From JAPHSX01 sp039714395 (GTDB lineage: Bacteria > Pseudomonadota > Gammaproteobacteria > Thiohalomonadales > Thiohalomonadaceae), in assembly GCA_039714395.1 (NCBI GenBank), contig JBDLJH010000003.1, positions 62,001 to 126,000 of the forward strand: a DNA stretch of 64,000 nucleotides, read 5' to 3'. A program made the translations under genes and the position numbers. Positions 26,366-34,798 of the stretch are shown here, one piece after another; the stretch's first letter is position 1, and each line of letters starts with the position of its first letter. The notes below the pieces were generated by a model that worked only from the letters and a program-made list of their open reading frames with translations, was not told where the DNA came from and searched no databases.

Positions 26366-27649
26366 CTAATCGGCTGCAGCGGCGGCGCTCTGTTCGGTGC
26401 TTTTGTAGATCAATAGCGGCTCGGATTCACCAGTAATAACACCTGAGTCGATAACCACCTTGCTCACCCCCTCCATGGAGGGTAGATCGTACATGGTATC
26501 TAGCAGGGTCGTCTCCAGAATAGAGCGCAGGCCACGAGCTCCGGTCTTACGATCCATCGCCTTAGAGGCAACAGCATGCAGCGCATCCTCGCGGAACTCG
26601 AGCTCTACATCCTCCATATCGAACAACTTGGCGTACTGTTTGGTTAGTGCGTTCTTAGGTTCGGTAAGGATAGCGATGAGGGCATCTTCATCCAGCTCTT
26701 CTAAAGTGGCATGCACCGGAAGGCGTCCAACGAACTCAGGGATCAGGCCATACTGCACTAGATCCTCAGGTTCAACGCTGAGCAGCATCTCGGTGTAGGT
26801 CTTCTTCTCATCCTTGCTCTTTACCTCGGCTGAGAAACCGATACCACCCTTCTCAGAGCGATTTTGGATCACCCGATCAAGCCCGGCGAAAGCGCCGCCG
26901 CAAATGAAGAGGATATTAGCGGTATCTACCTGTAGAAACTCCTGTTGCGGGTGCTTGCGCCCACCCTGCGGCGGGACCGAGGCAACGGTACCCTCAATCA
27001 ATTTAAGTAGTGCCTGCTGTACACCCTCACCCGATACATCACGGGTAATAGACGGGTTATCAGACTTGCGCGATATCTTGTCTATTTCATCAATATAGAC
27101 GATACCGGTCTGTGCCTTATCCACATCATAGTCACACTTCTGCAACAGTTTCTGGATGATATTTTCCACATCCTCACCCACGTAACCGGCCTCAGTAAGG
27201 GTAGTCGCATCGGCAATAGTAAAGGGTACATTCAGCAGACGTGCCAGAGTCTCTGCCAGCAGGGTCTTACCCGAGCCGGTAGGGCCGATAAGCAGAATAT
27301 TGCTCTTGGAGAGCTCTACATCATCCTTTTTCTGCTCAGCATTAAGACGCTTGTAGTGGTTGTAAACAGCAACGGACAGCACCTTCTTGGCCCGCTTCTG
27401 GCCAATCACATACTCGTCAAGACTTTCATTAATCTCACGGGGGATCGGCAGCTTGCTGGCATCGCCACCGCTGGACTCCTCCTGAATCTCTTCGCGGATG
27501 ATGTCGTTACACAGCTCAACACATTCATCACAGATGAAGACAGAAGGCCCTGCAATCAGCTTGCGTACCTCATGCTGGCTCTTACCGCAGAAGGAGCAGT
27601 AGAGCAATTTGCCGTTGTCGTCACCCTTGCCGGTCGTTTTATCAGGCAT
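26366..27649 (-). CDS. clpX: ATP-dependent Clp protease ATPase subunit ClpX
   Basis: 427 residues. N-terminal four-cysteine zinc-binding domain (YCSFCGKSQHEV and FICDECVELC), AAA+ domain with Walker A GPTGSGKT and Walker B IVYIDEIDKI, the RKSDNPSITRDVSGEGVQQA region and a C-terminal small domain. It unfolds substrates and feeds them to ClpP. The order tig-clpP-clpX-lon is conserved. Confidence 0.97.
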   Translation of the reverse strand: MPDKTTGKGDDNGKLLYCSFCGKSQHEVRKLIAGPSVFICDECVELCNDIIREEIQEESSGGDASKLPIPREINESLDEYVIGQKRAKKVLSVAVYNHYKRLNAEQKKDDVELSKSNILLIGPTGSGKTLLAETLARLLNVPFTIADATTLTEAGYVGEDVENIIQKLLQKCDYDVDKAQTGIVYIDEIDKISRKSDNPSITRDVSGEGVQQALLKLIEGTVASVPPQGGRKHPQQEFLQVDTANILFICGGAFAGLDRVIQNRSEKGGIGFSAEVKSKDEKKTYTEMLLSVEPEDLVQYGLIPEFVGRLPVHATLEELDEDALIAILTEPKNALTKQYAKLFDMEDVELEFREDALHAVASKAMDRKTGARGLRSILETTLLDTMYDLPSMEGVSKVVIDSGVITGESEPLLIYKSTEQSAAAAAD

Positions 27650-27765
27650 CGCCTATTCCCGTATTACTATCAATATTAAGTCAAACATGCAGAGTTTGGC
27701 GCAATTTTTCAACCCCCAGATCGCTATGGATTGAGAAAATGGCCCAGCCATTCGATCAGAATGAG

Positions 27766-28407
27766 TTACTCATCCTCACCACTACGATTATCAAGTACTT
27801 GATCGATAAGGCCATATTCTGCCGCCTCGCTACCGCTCATGAAGTTATCGCGCTCGGTATCCTGCTGGATACGCTCAATGGGCTGGCCACTGTGTCGAGC
27901 AAGAATGCCGTTGAGCTGCTCACGGATCTTGAGGATTTCACGCGCATGAATCTCAATATCAGTCGCCTGCCCCTGATAACCGCCCAGCGGCTGATGAATC
28001 ATCACCCGGCTATGTGCCAGAGCAAAGCGTTTTCCCTCTGCACCGCCCGCCAGCAATACGGCACCCATACTCGCCGCCATACCAATACACATAGTGCTGA
28101 CCTGTGGCTTGATAAACTGCATGGTGTCATAGATGGCCAGACCGGCACTTACCGAGCCGCCGGGTGAATTGATATAGAGGTGAATATCCTTATCCGGGTT
28201 CTCTGACTCAAGGAACAGCAGCTGCGCCACAATCAGATTGGCCATATGGTCTTCCACCGGACCCACGGCAAAAATCACCCGCTCTTTAAGCAGGCGGGAG
28301 TAGATATCATAGGAACGCTCGCCACGGGAGGTCTGTTCAACCACCATCGGGATCAAACCTAGATTTTTCGTATCCAGTGCACCGCTCATATTGCTGTTAT
28401 CGATCAT
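27766..28407 (-). CDS. clpP: ATP-dependent Clp protease proteolytic subunit
   Basis: 213 residues. Catalytic triad S113 in GMAASMGA, H138 in RVMIHQP and an Asp near 183-187. The start MIDNSNMSGALDTKNLGLIP includes a short propeptide as in E. coli. It forms the two-ring peptidase barrel served by ClpX. The 116-base gap to clpX may hold a clpX promoter; none is convincing by eye. Confidence 0.97.
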   Translation of the reverse strand: MIDNSNMSGALDTKNLGLIPMVVEQTSRGERSYDIYSRLLKERVIFAVGPVEDHMANLIVAQLLFLESENPDKDIHLYINSPGGSVSAGLAIYDTMQFIKPQVSTMCIGMAASMGAVLLAGGAEGKRFALAHSRVMIHQPLGGYQGQATDIEIHAREILKIREQLNGILARHSGQPIERIQQDTERDNFMSGSEAAEYGLIDQVLDNRSGEDE

Positions 28408-28436
28408 TGCTTCAGTTTCCTTTAGCTTAGTCTAGA

Positions 28437-29735
28437 TTAAGCTCGACCCATCACTTCATCAAAAGTGCCGCTCTTTTCCGTCACGTCGGCCTGCTCGAAT
28501 GCCCACTCCACGACTGCATCTTCCAGCACCAGGCTCTCAACCTGTGACAAATGGCTCTTGTCGCCATAATACCAGTCGATAACCTGCTTAGGGTCTTCGT
28601 AGGTAGAGGCCAGCTCATCGACCTTGGCACGAACCTTCTCTTCATCGGCCTTCAGCTCCTGAGCTTTAATAAGCTCGGAGAGAATCAAACCCAGTGAGAC
28701 ACGACGCTGTCCCTGCTCACGGAACATCTCGTTATCAAGTTGCACGCCAGACTTGCCATCCGGCGTATGCATCTGCTGTTGCATCTGCTGCTTAAGGGTC
28801 TCGGCCTCATTCTCAACCAGTGCCTGTGGAACCTCGATAGGATTGAGCTCAACCAGCTTATCCATCACCGCCTGCTTATTACCCTCAGTCAATGCACTCG
28901 CCACTTCGCGTTCCATATTCTGGCGCACTTCCTGACGCAGTGACTCAAGGCTACCATCACCGATACCAAAACTCTTGGCAAACTCCTCGTCAAGCTCCGG
29001 CAATGTTGATGCCTCGACACTGTTCACCTTAACGGCGAACTGCACCGGCTTACCAGCAACCTCTTTATGGGCGTACTCTTCGGGGAAGGTGAGATCCAGG
29101 GTCAGCTCATCACCAGCCCTGGCACCTACCAGGCCTTGCTCAAAACCCTCAATCATGCGGTTGGCACCAATGGTGACAGGGACTTTCTCGCCGGCATTGC
29201 CGGAGAACTCTTCTCCATCAATGGTGCCCTTGAAGTCAATATTCAAGCGATCATCCTCAGCTGCAGCACGCTCTACCGCCTCCCATGAGGCACGCTGCTT
29301 GAGCAGGGTATCCATCATCTTATCCAGGTCTCCGTCGCTAACCTCAGCAACGCGTTTTTCCAGTTTTACACCAGAGAAATCGGCCAGGCTAAGCTCAGGC
29401 ATTACCTCAAAGGTCGCGGTGAACTCTAAATTCTTACCCGCCTCGTTGACAGTAGGCTCGATGGTGGGCATACCGGCAGGTTGCAGACTTTGCTCGCTCA
29501 CGGCTTCAAAGTAGGTGGACTGAATCAGGTCACCAACCACCTCATCACGAACCTGCTTGCCATACTGCTGGGCAACCACTTTGAGTGGCACCTTACCGGG
29601 ACGGAAACCCTTCACACGAACGGTCCGACTCATACCCTGCAGACGTTTCTGCACTTCACCATCAATGCGCTCTACAGGGAGCTCCACAGTCATTCGACGC
29701 TCAAGACCGTTGGTTGTCTCAACTGAAACCTGCAT
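28437..29735 (-). CDS. tig: Trigger factor, ribosome-associated chaperone
   Basis: 432 residues, the normal length. The ribosome-binding domain carries the signature GFRPGKVP; the middle FKBP-type isomerase domain runs from about residue 150 to 240 (DFKGTIDGEEFSGNAGEKVP, MIEGFEQGLVG), and a helical chaperone domain follows. It shields nascent chains at the ribosome exit. GAGGTG lies just upstream of the ATG as a clear ribosome site. Confidence 0.97.
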   Translation of the reverse strand: MQVSVETTNGLERRMTVELPVERIDGEVQKRLQGMSRTVRVKGFRPGKVPLKVVAQQYGKQVRDEVVGDLIQSTYFEAVSEQSLQPAGMPTIEPTVNEAGKNLEFTATFEVMPELSLADFSGVKLEKRVAEVSDGDLDKMMDTLLKQRASWEAVERAAAEDDRLNIDFKGTIDGEEFSGNAGEKVPVTIGANRMIEGFEQGLVGARAGDELTLDLTFPEEYAHKEVAGKPVQFAVKVNSVEASTLPELDEEFAKSFGIGDGSLESLRQEVRQNMEREVASALTEGNKQAVMDKLVELNPIEVPQALVENEAETLKQQMQQQMHTPDGKSGVQLDNEMFREQGQRRVSLGLILSELIKAQELKADEEKVRAKVDELASTYEDPKQVIDWYYGDKSHLSQVESLVLEDAVVEWAFEQADVTEKSGTFDEVMGRA

Positions 29736-30094
29736 TTTTACACCTCAACTATCAAATAACGAATACATATTAATCAGCCTCCCCGCCCGTAATTAACAGG
29801 CCAGGAGGCAATGAATGAGCGGTTCGGGGAAGGGTTCCGGTTGCCTGTTCTACGAAGATAAGTCCTCTGGCAGCCCTGACAGGACTGAAAAAACACTAAT
29901 TTTCTCTCATAGATTCAACGAGTTGCAGCACAACCAGGAGAAAGCCGACATAAATCTATGTAAATTAGCCTAAGTGGCGGTTTTACATCGGTTTTTCGCT
30001 TCTCCCGAAAACCGCCTATGATAAATCAGATCAGAGCAAACATCTATAAATAGAATATCGCCTCTAAGGACCCTACTAGCGTAAGTATCGGGTA
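29736..30094. other. Intergenic region between tig and the ABC transporter operon
   Basis: No ORF worth calling. An inverted repeat, GGCGGTTTT (29976-29984) with AAAACCGCC (30008-30016), can alternatively pair its right arm with CGGTTTT at 29989-29995. A smaller one, ACATA/TATGT, is at 29948-29961. The region must contain the tig promoter and the end of the transcript from 30095; neither is clear by eye. Confidence 0.5.
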
Positions 30095-31135
30095 TTACTG
30101 TCGAATGAGTATGCTCTGTAGCGTGGTTATGTTCTGTAGGTCTGCGTTTTCAGCAAATCTGGCGTCGATCAGCCCTTCAATACTGCCACTTTGAGTGAGT
30201 TTATTTTCCACCATCATATCGGCAATCTCCTGCATCTCCACCTCTTTCGGGGTGAACTCGTCAAAAACGACGCGATCTTCAGGTGTATTGAGGGCAAAAT
30301 TAACCAAATCTAGATTTTGATTCCAGTAGGAGGAGGCAATAGTCGCCGCCTCGCTCAGATTTTTCCGCGCCCACAGACCTGAGCGGGCTGCAGAGGTGAC
30401 GAAATTTTGCACCAACTGTGGATCCGACTCGACGAGCGAGTTATTAACAATCACTAAATTAGTGATGAATTCAGGCCAGACATCTTCTGCATAGGTTAGC
30501 AACGAGGCCTCGCCCGAGCGAAGAGTCATCGCGGCAAAGGGCTCACCGACATAGTAGGCATCCAGCGAACCGGCAGAAAGGGCCGAGGCCATATCGGGCG
30601 GATTCATTTCGACAATATTGATCTCACCATCCAGCTTGTAGTGCCTGGCTAGCTGTAAGGCACTGAGATTGTGGCTGGAAAAGCGCATCGGTACCGCGAT
30701 GGTCTTACCCGCAAGTTGCGGAAACTCGGTAATATTGAGCTCCTTGCGAGTCACCAGAGTGCTTTCATGACGATTGCCGATGAAGACAAGCTTTACATCG
30801 GCACCCTGTTGACGCAACACAATAGAGAGTGGAGCGATAATAAAGGCGGCATCGATCTGATTATTACGAATCGACTCAGCCATTTCAGAAAACGAGGAGT
30901 ACTTTATCGCCTTGTAACGTATCCCCTCCCCTTCCTTCGTGGCATAGTCCAGCAACGGGGCAGCCATATTAGTGATCACCGGCATATAACCCATTCGGAA
31001 GGTCTTGCGATCGCTAGTCTCAAAATTAAGGCTGTAGTGAAGCGCGCTGATTACAATCAGCCAGATTAAGGGGAGCGCAAAGAGCTTAACTGATAAATTA
31101 TCATTGGCCAGAGACCAGAATTTATTACGCAACAT
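30095..31135 (-). CDS. ABC transporter substrate-binding protein, SsuA/TauA/NrtA-like
   Basis: 346 residues. An N-terminal hydrophobic helix at about 19-35 (LFALPLIWLIVISALHYS) precedes an NMT1/SBP-like domain: RMGYMPVITNMAAPLLDYAT, then QIDAAFIIAPLSIVLRQQGA and SLDAYYVGEPFAAMTL. The basic N-terminus and lack of an obvious signal-peptidase site suggest a membrane-anchored binding protein, though a cleaved signal is possible. The substrate class (sulfonates, nitrate, aromatic or pyrimidine compounds) is not fixed by sequence. It overlaps the ATPase gene by 11 bases and ends the long chemosensory run. Confidence 0.8.
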   Translation of the reverse strand: MLRNKFWSLANDNLSVKLFALPLIWLIVISALHYSLNFETSDRKTFRMGYMPVITNMAAPLLDYATKEGEGIRYKAIKYSSFSEMAESIRNNQIDAAFIIAPLSIVLRQQGADVKLVFIGNRHESTLVTRKELNITEFPQLAGKTIAVPMRFSSHNLSALQLARHYKLDGEINIVEMNPPDMASALSAGSLDAYYVGEPFAAMTLRSGEASLLTYAEDVWPEFITNLVIVNNSLVESDPQLVQNFVTSAARSGLWARKNLSEAATIASSYWNQNLDLVNFALNTPEDRVVFDEFTPKEVEMQEIADMMVENKLTQSGSIEGLIDARFAENADLQNITTLQSILIRQ

Positions 31136-31919
31136 AACTCACCCCTAACATCAGGAAGACTTTATCGCGTAATTCACGTAAACCCGGTTCCAACTCAATG
31201 TTACGTGGGCGGGCGTAATCAAGTTTTTCAACCATAATCACCTTGGCTGGCCGCTCACCCAGCACAACGATTCGATCCGCCATAATCAACGCATCATCAA
31301 TAAAGTGCGTCACCATCAAGGTGGTCTTCTGATAAAAGGAGTGCATATTGATCACCTCTTCACGAATCTTGAGGTGGGTCAGATAATCGAGTCCGGTAAA
31401 CGGTTCATCCATAAATAGTATGTCAGGATTAACCGCTAACGCACGAGCCAGCTCGGCACGACGCTGCATACCACCAGAGAGCTGATGCGGATAGTGGTGT
31501 TCAAAACCGGTCAATTCAACAATATCGATATATTCATGAATACGGTTGTTCTTCTCATCTTCATTATCAATATGGCGCAAACCAAGCTCTACATTTTCCC
31601 ACACTGAATACCAGGGAAGCAGGCCGTTTTGCTGATAGACGAAGATATTGTCCTGACTAGGACCATCAATCTCTTTACCGTTAATCAATACCCTGCCGGA
31701 GCTAGCTTTATCGTGGCCGGCAACAATACGTAACAGCGTCGATTTACCTGCTCCGGACGGCCCGAGGATACAGACCATCTCCCCCTCTTCAATATCCAGC
31801 TCAATGCCATCCAGCACTGTAACTTGCTTGCCAAGAGTTTCTTCATCGGTGCCAGAGCGTCCACCAGCACGACGATCAATATAATCCTTACACAGACTCT
31901 CAAGCTTAATTTTGCTCAT
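31125..31919 (-). CDS. ABC transporter ATPase, SsuB/TauB-like
   Basis: 264 residues. Walker A GPSGAGKST, Q-loop VYQQNGLLPWYSVWENVELG, signature LSGGMQRRAELARALA, Walker B ILFMDEPFTGLD, and the switch His in MVTHFIDDALIMADRI. It energises import with the adjacent permease. The 16-base gap upstream and 11-base overlap downstream indicate one transcript. Confidence 0.9.
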   Translation of the reverse strand: MSKIKLESLCKDYIDRRAGGRSGTDEETLGKQVTVLDGIELDIEEGEMVCILGPSGAGKSTLLRIVAGHDKASSGRVLINGKEIDGPSQDNIFVYQQNGLLPWYSVWENVELGLRHIDNEDEKNNRIHEYIDIVELTGFEHHYPHQLSGGMQRRAELARALAVNPDILFMDEPFTGLDYLTHLKIREEVINMHSFYQKTTLMVTHFIDDALIMADRIVVLGERPAKVIMVEKLDYARPRNIELEPGLRELRDKVFLMLGVSYVA

Positions 31920-31935
31920 TTAATGACACCAATTC

Positions 31936-32703
31936 CTATGACGCTAAGGTGCGCCACTTAACCTCATCAATCTCCGAGAGGCGTCGCATCATATAGTCGA
32001 GCAGCAGACCAATAACACCGATAGTCACCATGCCAACCATCACATAGTCCATACGCAGTGCATTACGTGAATCAAGGATCAAATAACCTAATCCTGACTG
32101 CACAGCAATCATCTCGGCGGCCACCACAACCAACCATGCGATGCCAATAGTCATGCGCAGTGCGGTAACAATTTCCGGGAGAATGGCAGGAAAGATCACC
32201 TTGAGTAACACCTCACGAGGTGTAAATCCGAAGTTGGCAGCGACCTGAAAATAGATGGGTTTAATCGAATGAACAGCAATAACCGTCGATGTGACCAGTG
32301 GAAAAAAGCAGGAGAGAAAGATTAGAAAAACAGCAGGCTTTTCACCGATACCGAACCACAACATCGCCAATGGGATCCACGCCAGTGGCGAAATGGGACG
32401 TAGAAACTGAATCAATGGATTAACAAATTTACTAAATTTGTCCATCCGTCCCAGAACAATACCCAATGGAATACCAACCAATGCTGCCAGATAAAAACCG
32501 GTAGTCACACGATACAGACTGGCCACAGAGTCACGTAATAACTTGCCATTCAACAACAGTTCCATGCCACCTTCGGCAACCACTAGTGGTCCAGGAAAGA
32601 CCTGCGAACTCCATCCGCTTAATCTAACAATCATCTCCCACAAAATAAGTACAACCGCAAAGGAGATGAGCGGATAAGAGTACTTTAACAATAGGTATTT
32701 CAT
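31936..32703 (-). CDS. ABC transporter permease, SsuC/TauC-like
   Basis: 255 residues, about six helices. The EAA-type loop is AANFGFTPREVLLKVIFPAI, and RPISPLAWIPLAMLWFGIGE is characteristic of the nitrate/sulfonate/taurine permease group. It begins three bases after the ParA-like gene ends, so the transporter seems tied to the chemosensory operon transcriptionally. Confidence 0.9.
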   Translation of the reverse strand: MKYLLLKYSYPLISFAVVLILWEMIVRLSGWSSQVFPGPLVVAEGGMELLLNGKLLRDSVASLYRVTTGFYLAALVGIPLGIVLGRMDKFSKFVNPLIQFLRPISPLAWIPLAMLWFGIGEKPAVFLIFLSCFFPLVTSTVIAVHSIKPIYFQVAANFGFTPREVLLKVIFPAILPEIVTALRMTIGIAWLVVVAAEMIAVQSGLGYLILDSRNALRMDYVMVGMVTIGVIGLLLDYMMRRLSEIDEVKWRTLAS

Positions 32704-32706
32704 AAG

Positions 32707-33660
32707 TTATTTAATACGCAGACCCAACAACTCATTTGCCAGCGCAATATATCTCTGTGACGCATCGCTATCTTTATTGTAATGGAATAACGGTTTCTGA
32801 GTAATATGTGACTCCTGCACCGCTCCATCCATATTTATGGTCGTATTTAACAAATTGCCTGCATACTTTGATTTAAGTTTATCAAGGATAACATTGGCAG
32901 CAGTAATATCTTTATTGTACATCGCAACAAGTACCTTGTACTTCAACCCGTGGCCACGTTTATCATTGATCACAGAGATCATGCGTACAATATGTTCAAC
33001 CCCGTTGAGTGAAAGATACTCACACTGAGTGGGAATGATGGCCAAATCTGAGGCCAGCAGTGAATTCAGGGTAAAGAAGTCGCCTGAGGGAGGGGTATCG
33101 ATAATGATATAGTCAAACTTTGGTTTGATCTCAATCAACTTCTCCGCCAACAGATACTCAAAGTCACCCTGCTGCATATGCTTTTTGGCGAGCAGTGCCA
33201 TCTTGCTGTTCGATGGTAAAAGCGATACACCGTAGTCCGTGCTAAGGATGTAGTCTGCAATCTTCGCATCATGACCACCCATCACATCAAAGAAGGACTT
33301 GGCCCCATGATGATTTAACAGACTGGTAAGGTTAGCCTGTACGTCAAAATCCACCAATAGCACCTTTTTTCCCTGAGCAGCCAGGGATACCCCCAAATTT
33401 AGGCAGGTACTGGTTTTTGACACCCCACCCTTCTGGTTACATATGGTTACCGTCACACAGGAACTGCTATCAACAGGAGCTTTGCGGACTGGTGAGGGGG
33501 TGACTGTATCGGTCTTGCTGGCTTCAGCACTACTTTTCTTCACAATACGAACAGAGAAGACACTCTTACACTTCACACAGCGAACCTTGGAGTTCGGCTT
33601 GCTGAAGCGTTGTTTATCAACGTTATATTTAGTCCCGCATTTGGGGCATGAGATAATCAT
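32707..33660 (-). CDS. ParA/MinD-family ATPase with N-terminal zinc ribbon
   Basis: 317 residues. The zinc ribbon uses C5, C8, C28 and C31 (MIISCPKCGTKY, VRCVKCKSVF), followed by a linker and a ParA ATPase domain. The deviant Walker A reads KGGVSKTS (77-84): the usual Gly before the catalytic Lys is Ser81. Walker A-prime VLLVDFDVQAN and DYIIIDTPPSGDFF are intact. ParA-like proteins position chemosensory arrays at the pole or midcell, and a like role is inferred from its place between cheB-like and transporter genes. The ATG at 33660 has AGGTAA upstream; the longer frame adds ten residues. Confidence 0.82.
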   Translation of the reverse strand: MIISCPKCGTKYNVDKQRFSKPNSKVRCVKCKSVFSVRIVKKSSAEASKTDTVTPSPVRKAPVDSSSCVTVTICNQKGGVSKTSTCLNLGVSLAAQGKKVLLVDFDVQANLTSLLNHHGAKSFFDVMGGHDAKIADYILSTDYGVSLLPSNSKMALLAKKHMQQGDFEYLLAEKLIEIKPKFDYIIIDTPPSGDFFTLNSLLASDLAIIPTQCEYLSLNGVEHIVRMISVINDKRGHGLKYKVLVAMYNKDITAANVILDKLKSKYAGNLLNTTINMDGAVQESHITQKPLFHYNKDSDASQRYIALANELLGLRIK

Positions 33661-33692
33661 TAAGTTACCTATTATATTCTTTGGCGGCACAT

Positions 33693-34760
33693 TTATACTA
33701 CACCACGAGTCTCAGAGCCCATCACCGCAGCGATCAGTTTCGATGATAGATCCGAGATCGAAACGACTTTATCAACAACACCGTTCTCAATAGCACACTG
33801 GGTTAGGTTAGGATAGACACAGGTTGTAGTCTCCTGCGCCAGAGTCAAACCACCACGTTGTTGAATCGTCGCAAACCCCTCTTTACCGTCATCCCCGTGC
33901 CCGGTCATGAGCACTCCCACAGTGTGATTGTCAAAAACCTCTGCTGCAGATGAGAATAATGCACTTAGCGGTAAGGAATCAGAGTCCAGTGGCATCAACA
34001 CTGGTTCACCATGCCCGTTAACATCGACCTTCATCGGCTCTCTGGTGGAACAGATGTAGCAGACACCTTGCTGCAGGGCTGTAGCCTTGTTCCCACACTC
34101 AATTTTCCACGATGAATACTGGTCAAACTCATTAACAAATTCAGGAAGAATCTTTGGTTCAATGTCCTGCATGGCAACAATTGCTGCCGGTACATCATGA
34201 GGCAATGAAGAGAGCAGTCGAATGATTGAACCCGGACCACCCAGAGTGGTACCAATAGTGATCAGGTGATCAAGCGATTGATACTGATAACGGCTGGCAA
34301 TATTTTCACGTGTATCAATTTTGTTTAGCCTTACCCGTCGTACATTATGCAACTGAATTGAGGCGGCAAGTTTGACTCGCTCAACCAACTCAACACGTTG
34401 GGTATGAATATCAGTAGAGATCGCCCCCGATGGTTTGGGCAGGAAGTCAACCACGCCTAAACGCAAGGCCTCAAAGGTGATGTCTCCATGCGCAAATAGT
34501 GAGCTAAGCATAACGATGGGAACGGGACACTCGATCATAATATGACGGATTGCCTGGATACCATCCATTACCGGCATATCAACATCAAGCGTTATCACAT
34601 CAGGCTGCAGCTTTTTTATTTTGTCAATTGCATCCTTGCCATTACGCGCACTACCGACCACCTCAATATCATTATCCGAATCAAGAATGTCGCGCAACGC
34701 CTTCACCATAAAGGAGGCATCATCAACAATGAGAACTTTTATCTTGTTGTTCATAGTCAA
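33693..34760 (-). CDS. CheB-like protein with degenerate methylesterase site (copy 1)
   Basis: 355 residues. The receiver domain is intact (DD at 13-14, phospho-acceptor D59 in VITLDVDMPVMDG, Lys in FLPKPSG). The C-terminal CheB domain keeps its framework but not its chemistry: the Ser of GASTGG is replaced (ITIGTTLGG, T172) and the His of QHMPP becomes Asp or Gln (AMQDIEP, 198-199). The third residue, Asp, remains (D291 in TGHGDDG). By homology with E. coli CheB (Ser164, His190, Asp286), esterase activity is unlikely. It may be a phosphorylation-dependent binding or scaffold protein. It lies between cheA and the ParA-like gene. Confidence 0.85.
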   Translation of the reverse strand: MTMNNKIKVLIVDDASFMVKALRDILDSDNDIEVVGSARNGKDAIDKIKKLQPDVITLDVDMPVMDGIQAIRHIMIECPVPIVMLSSLFAHGDITFEALRLGVVDFLPKPSGAISTDIHTQRVELVERVKLAASIQLHNVRRVRLNKIDTRENIASRYQYQSLDHLITIGTTLGGPGSIIRLLSSLPHDVPAAIVAMQDIEPKILPEFVNEFDQYSSWKIECGNKATALQQGVCYICSTREPMKVDVNGHGEPVLMPLDSDSLPLSALFSSAAEVFDNHTVGVLMTGHGDDGKEGFATIQQRGGLTLAQETTTCVYPNLTQCAIENGVVDKVVSISDLSSKLIAAVMGSETRGVV

Positions 34761-34798
34761 AATTTCACTTAAGTGCGTAATAGACAGGCCGCTCGGCC

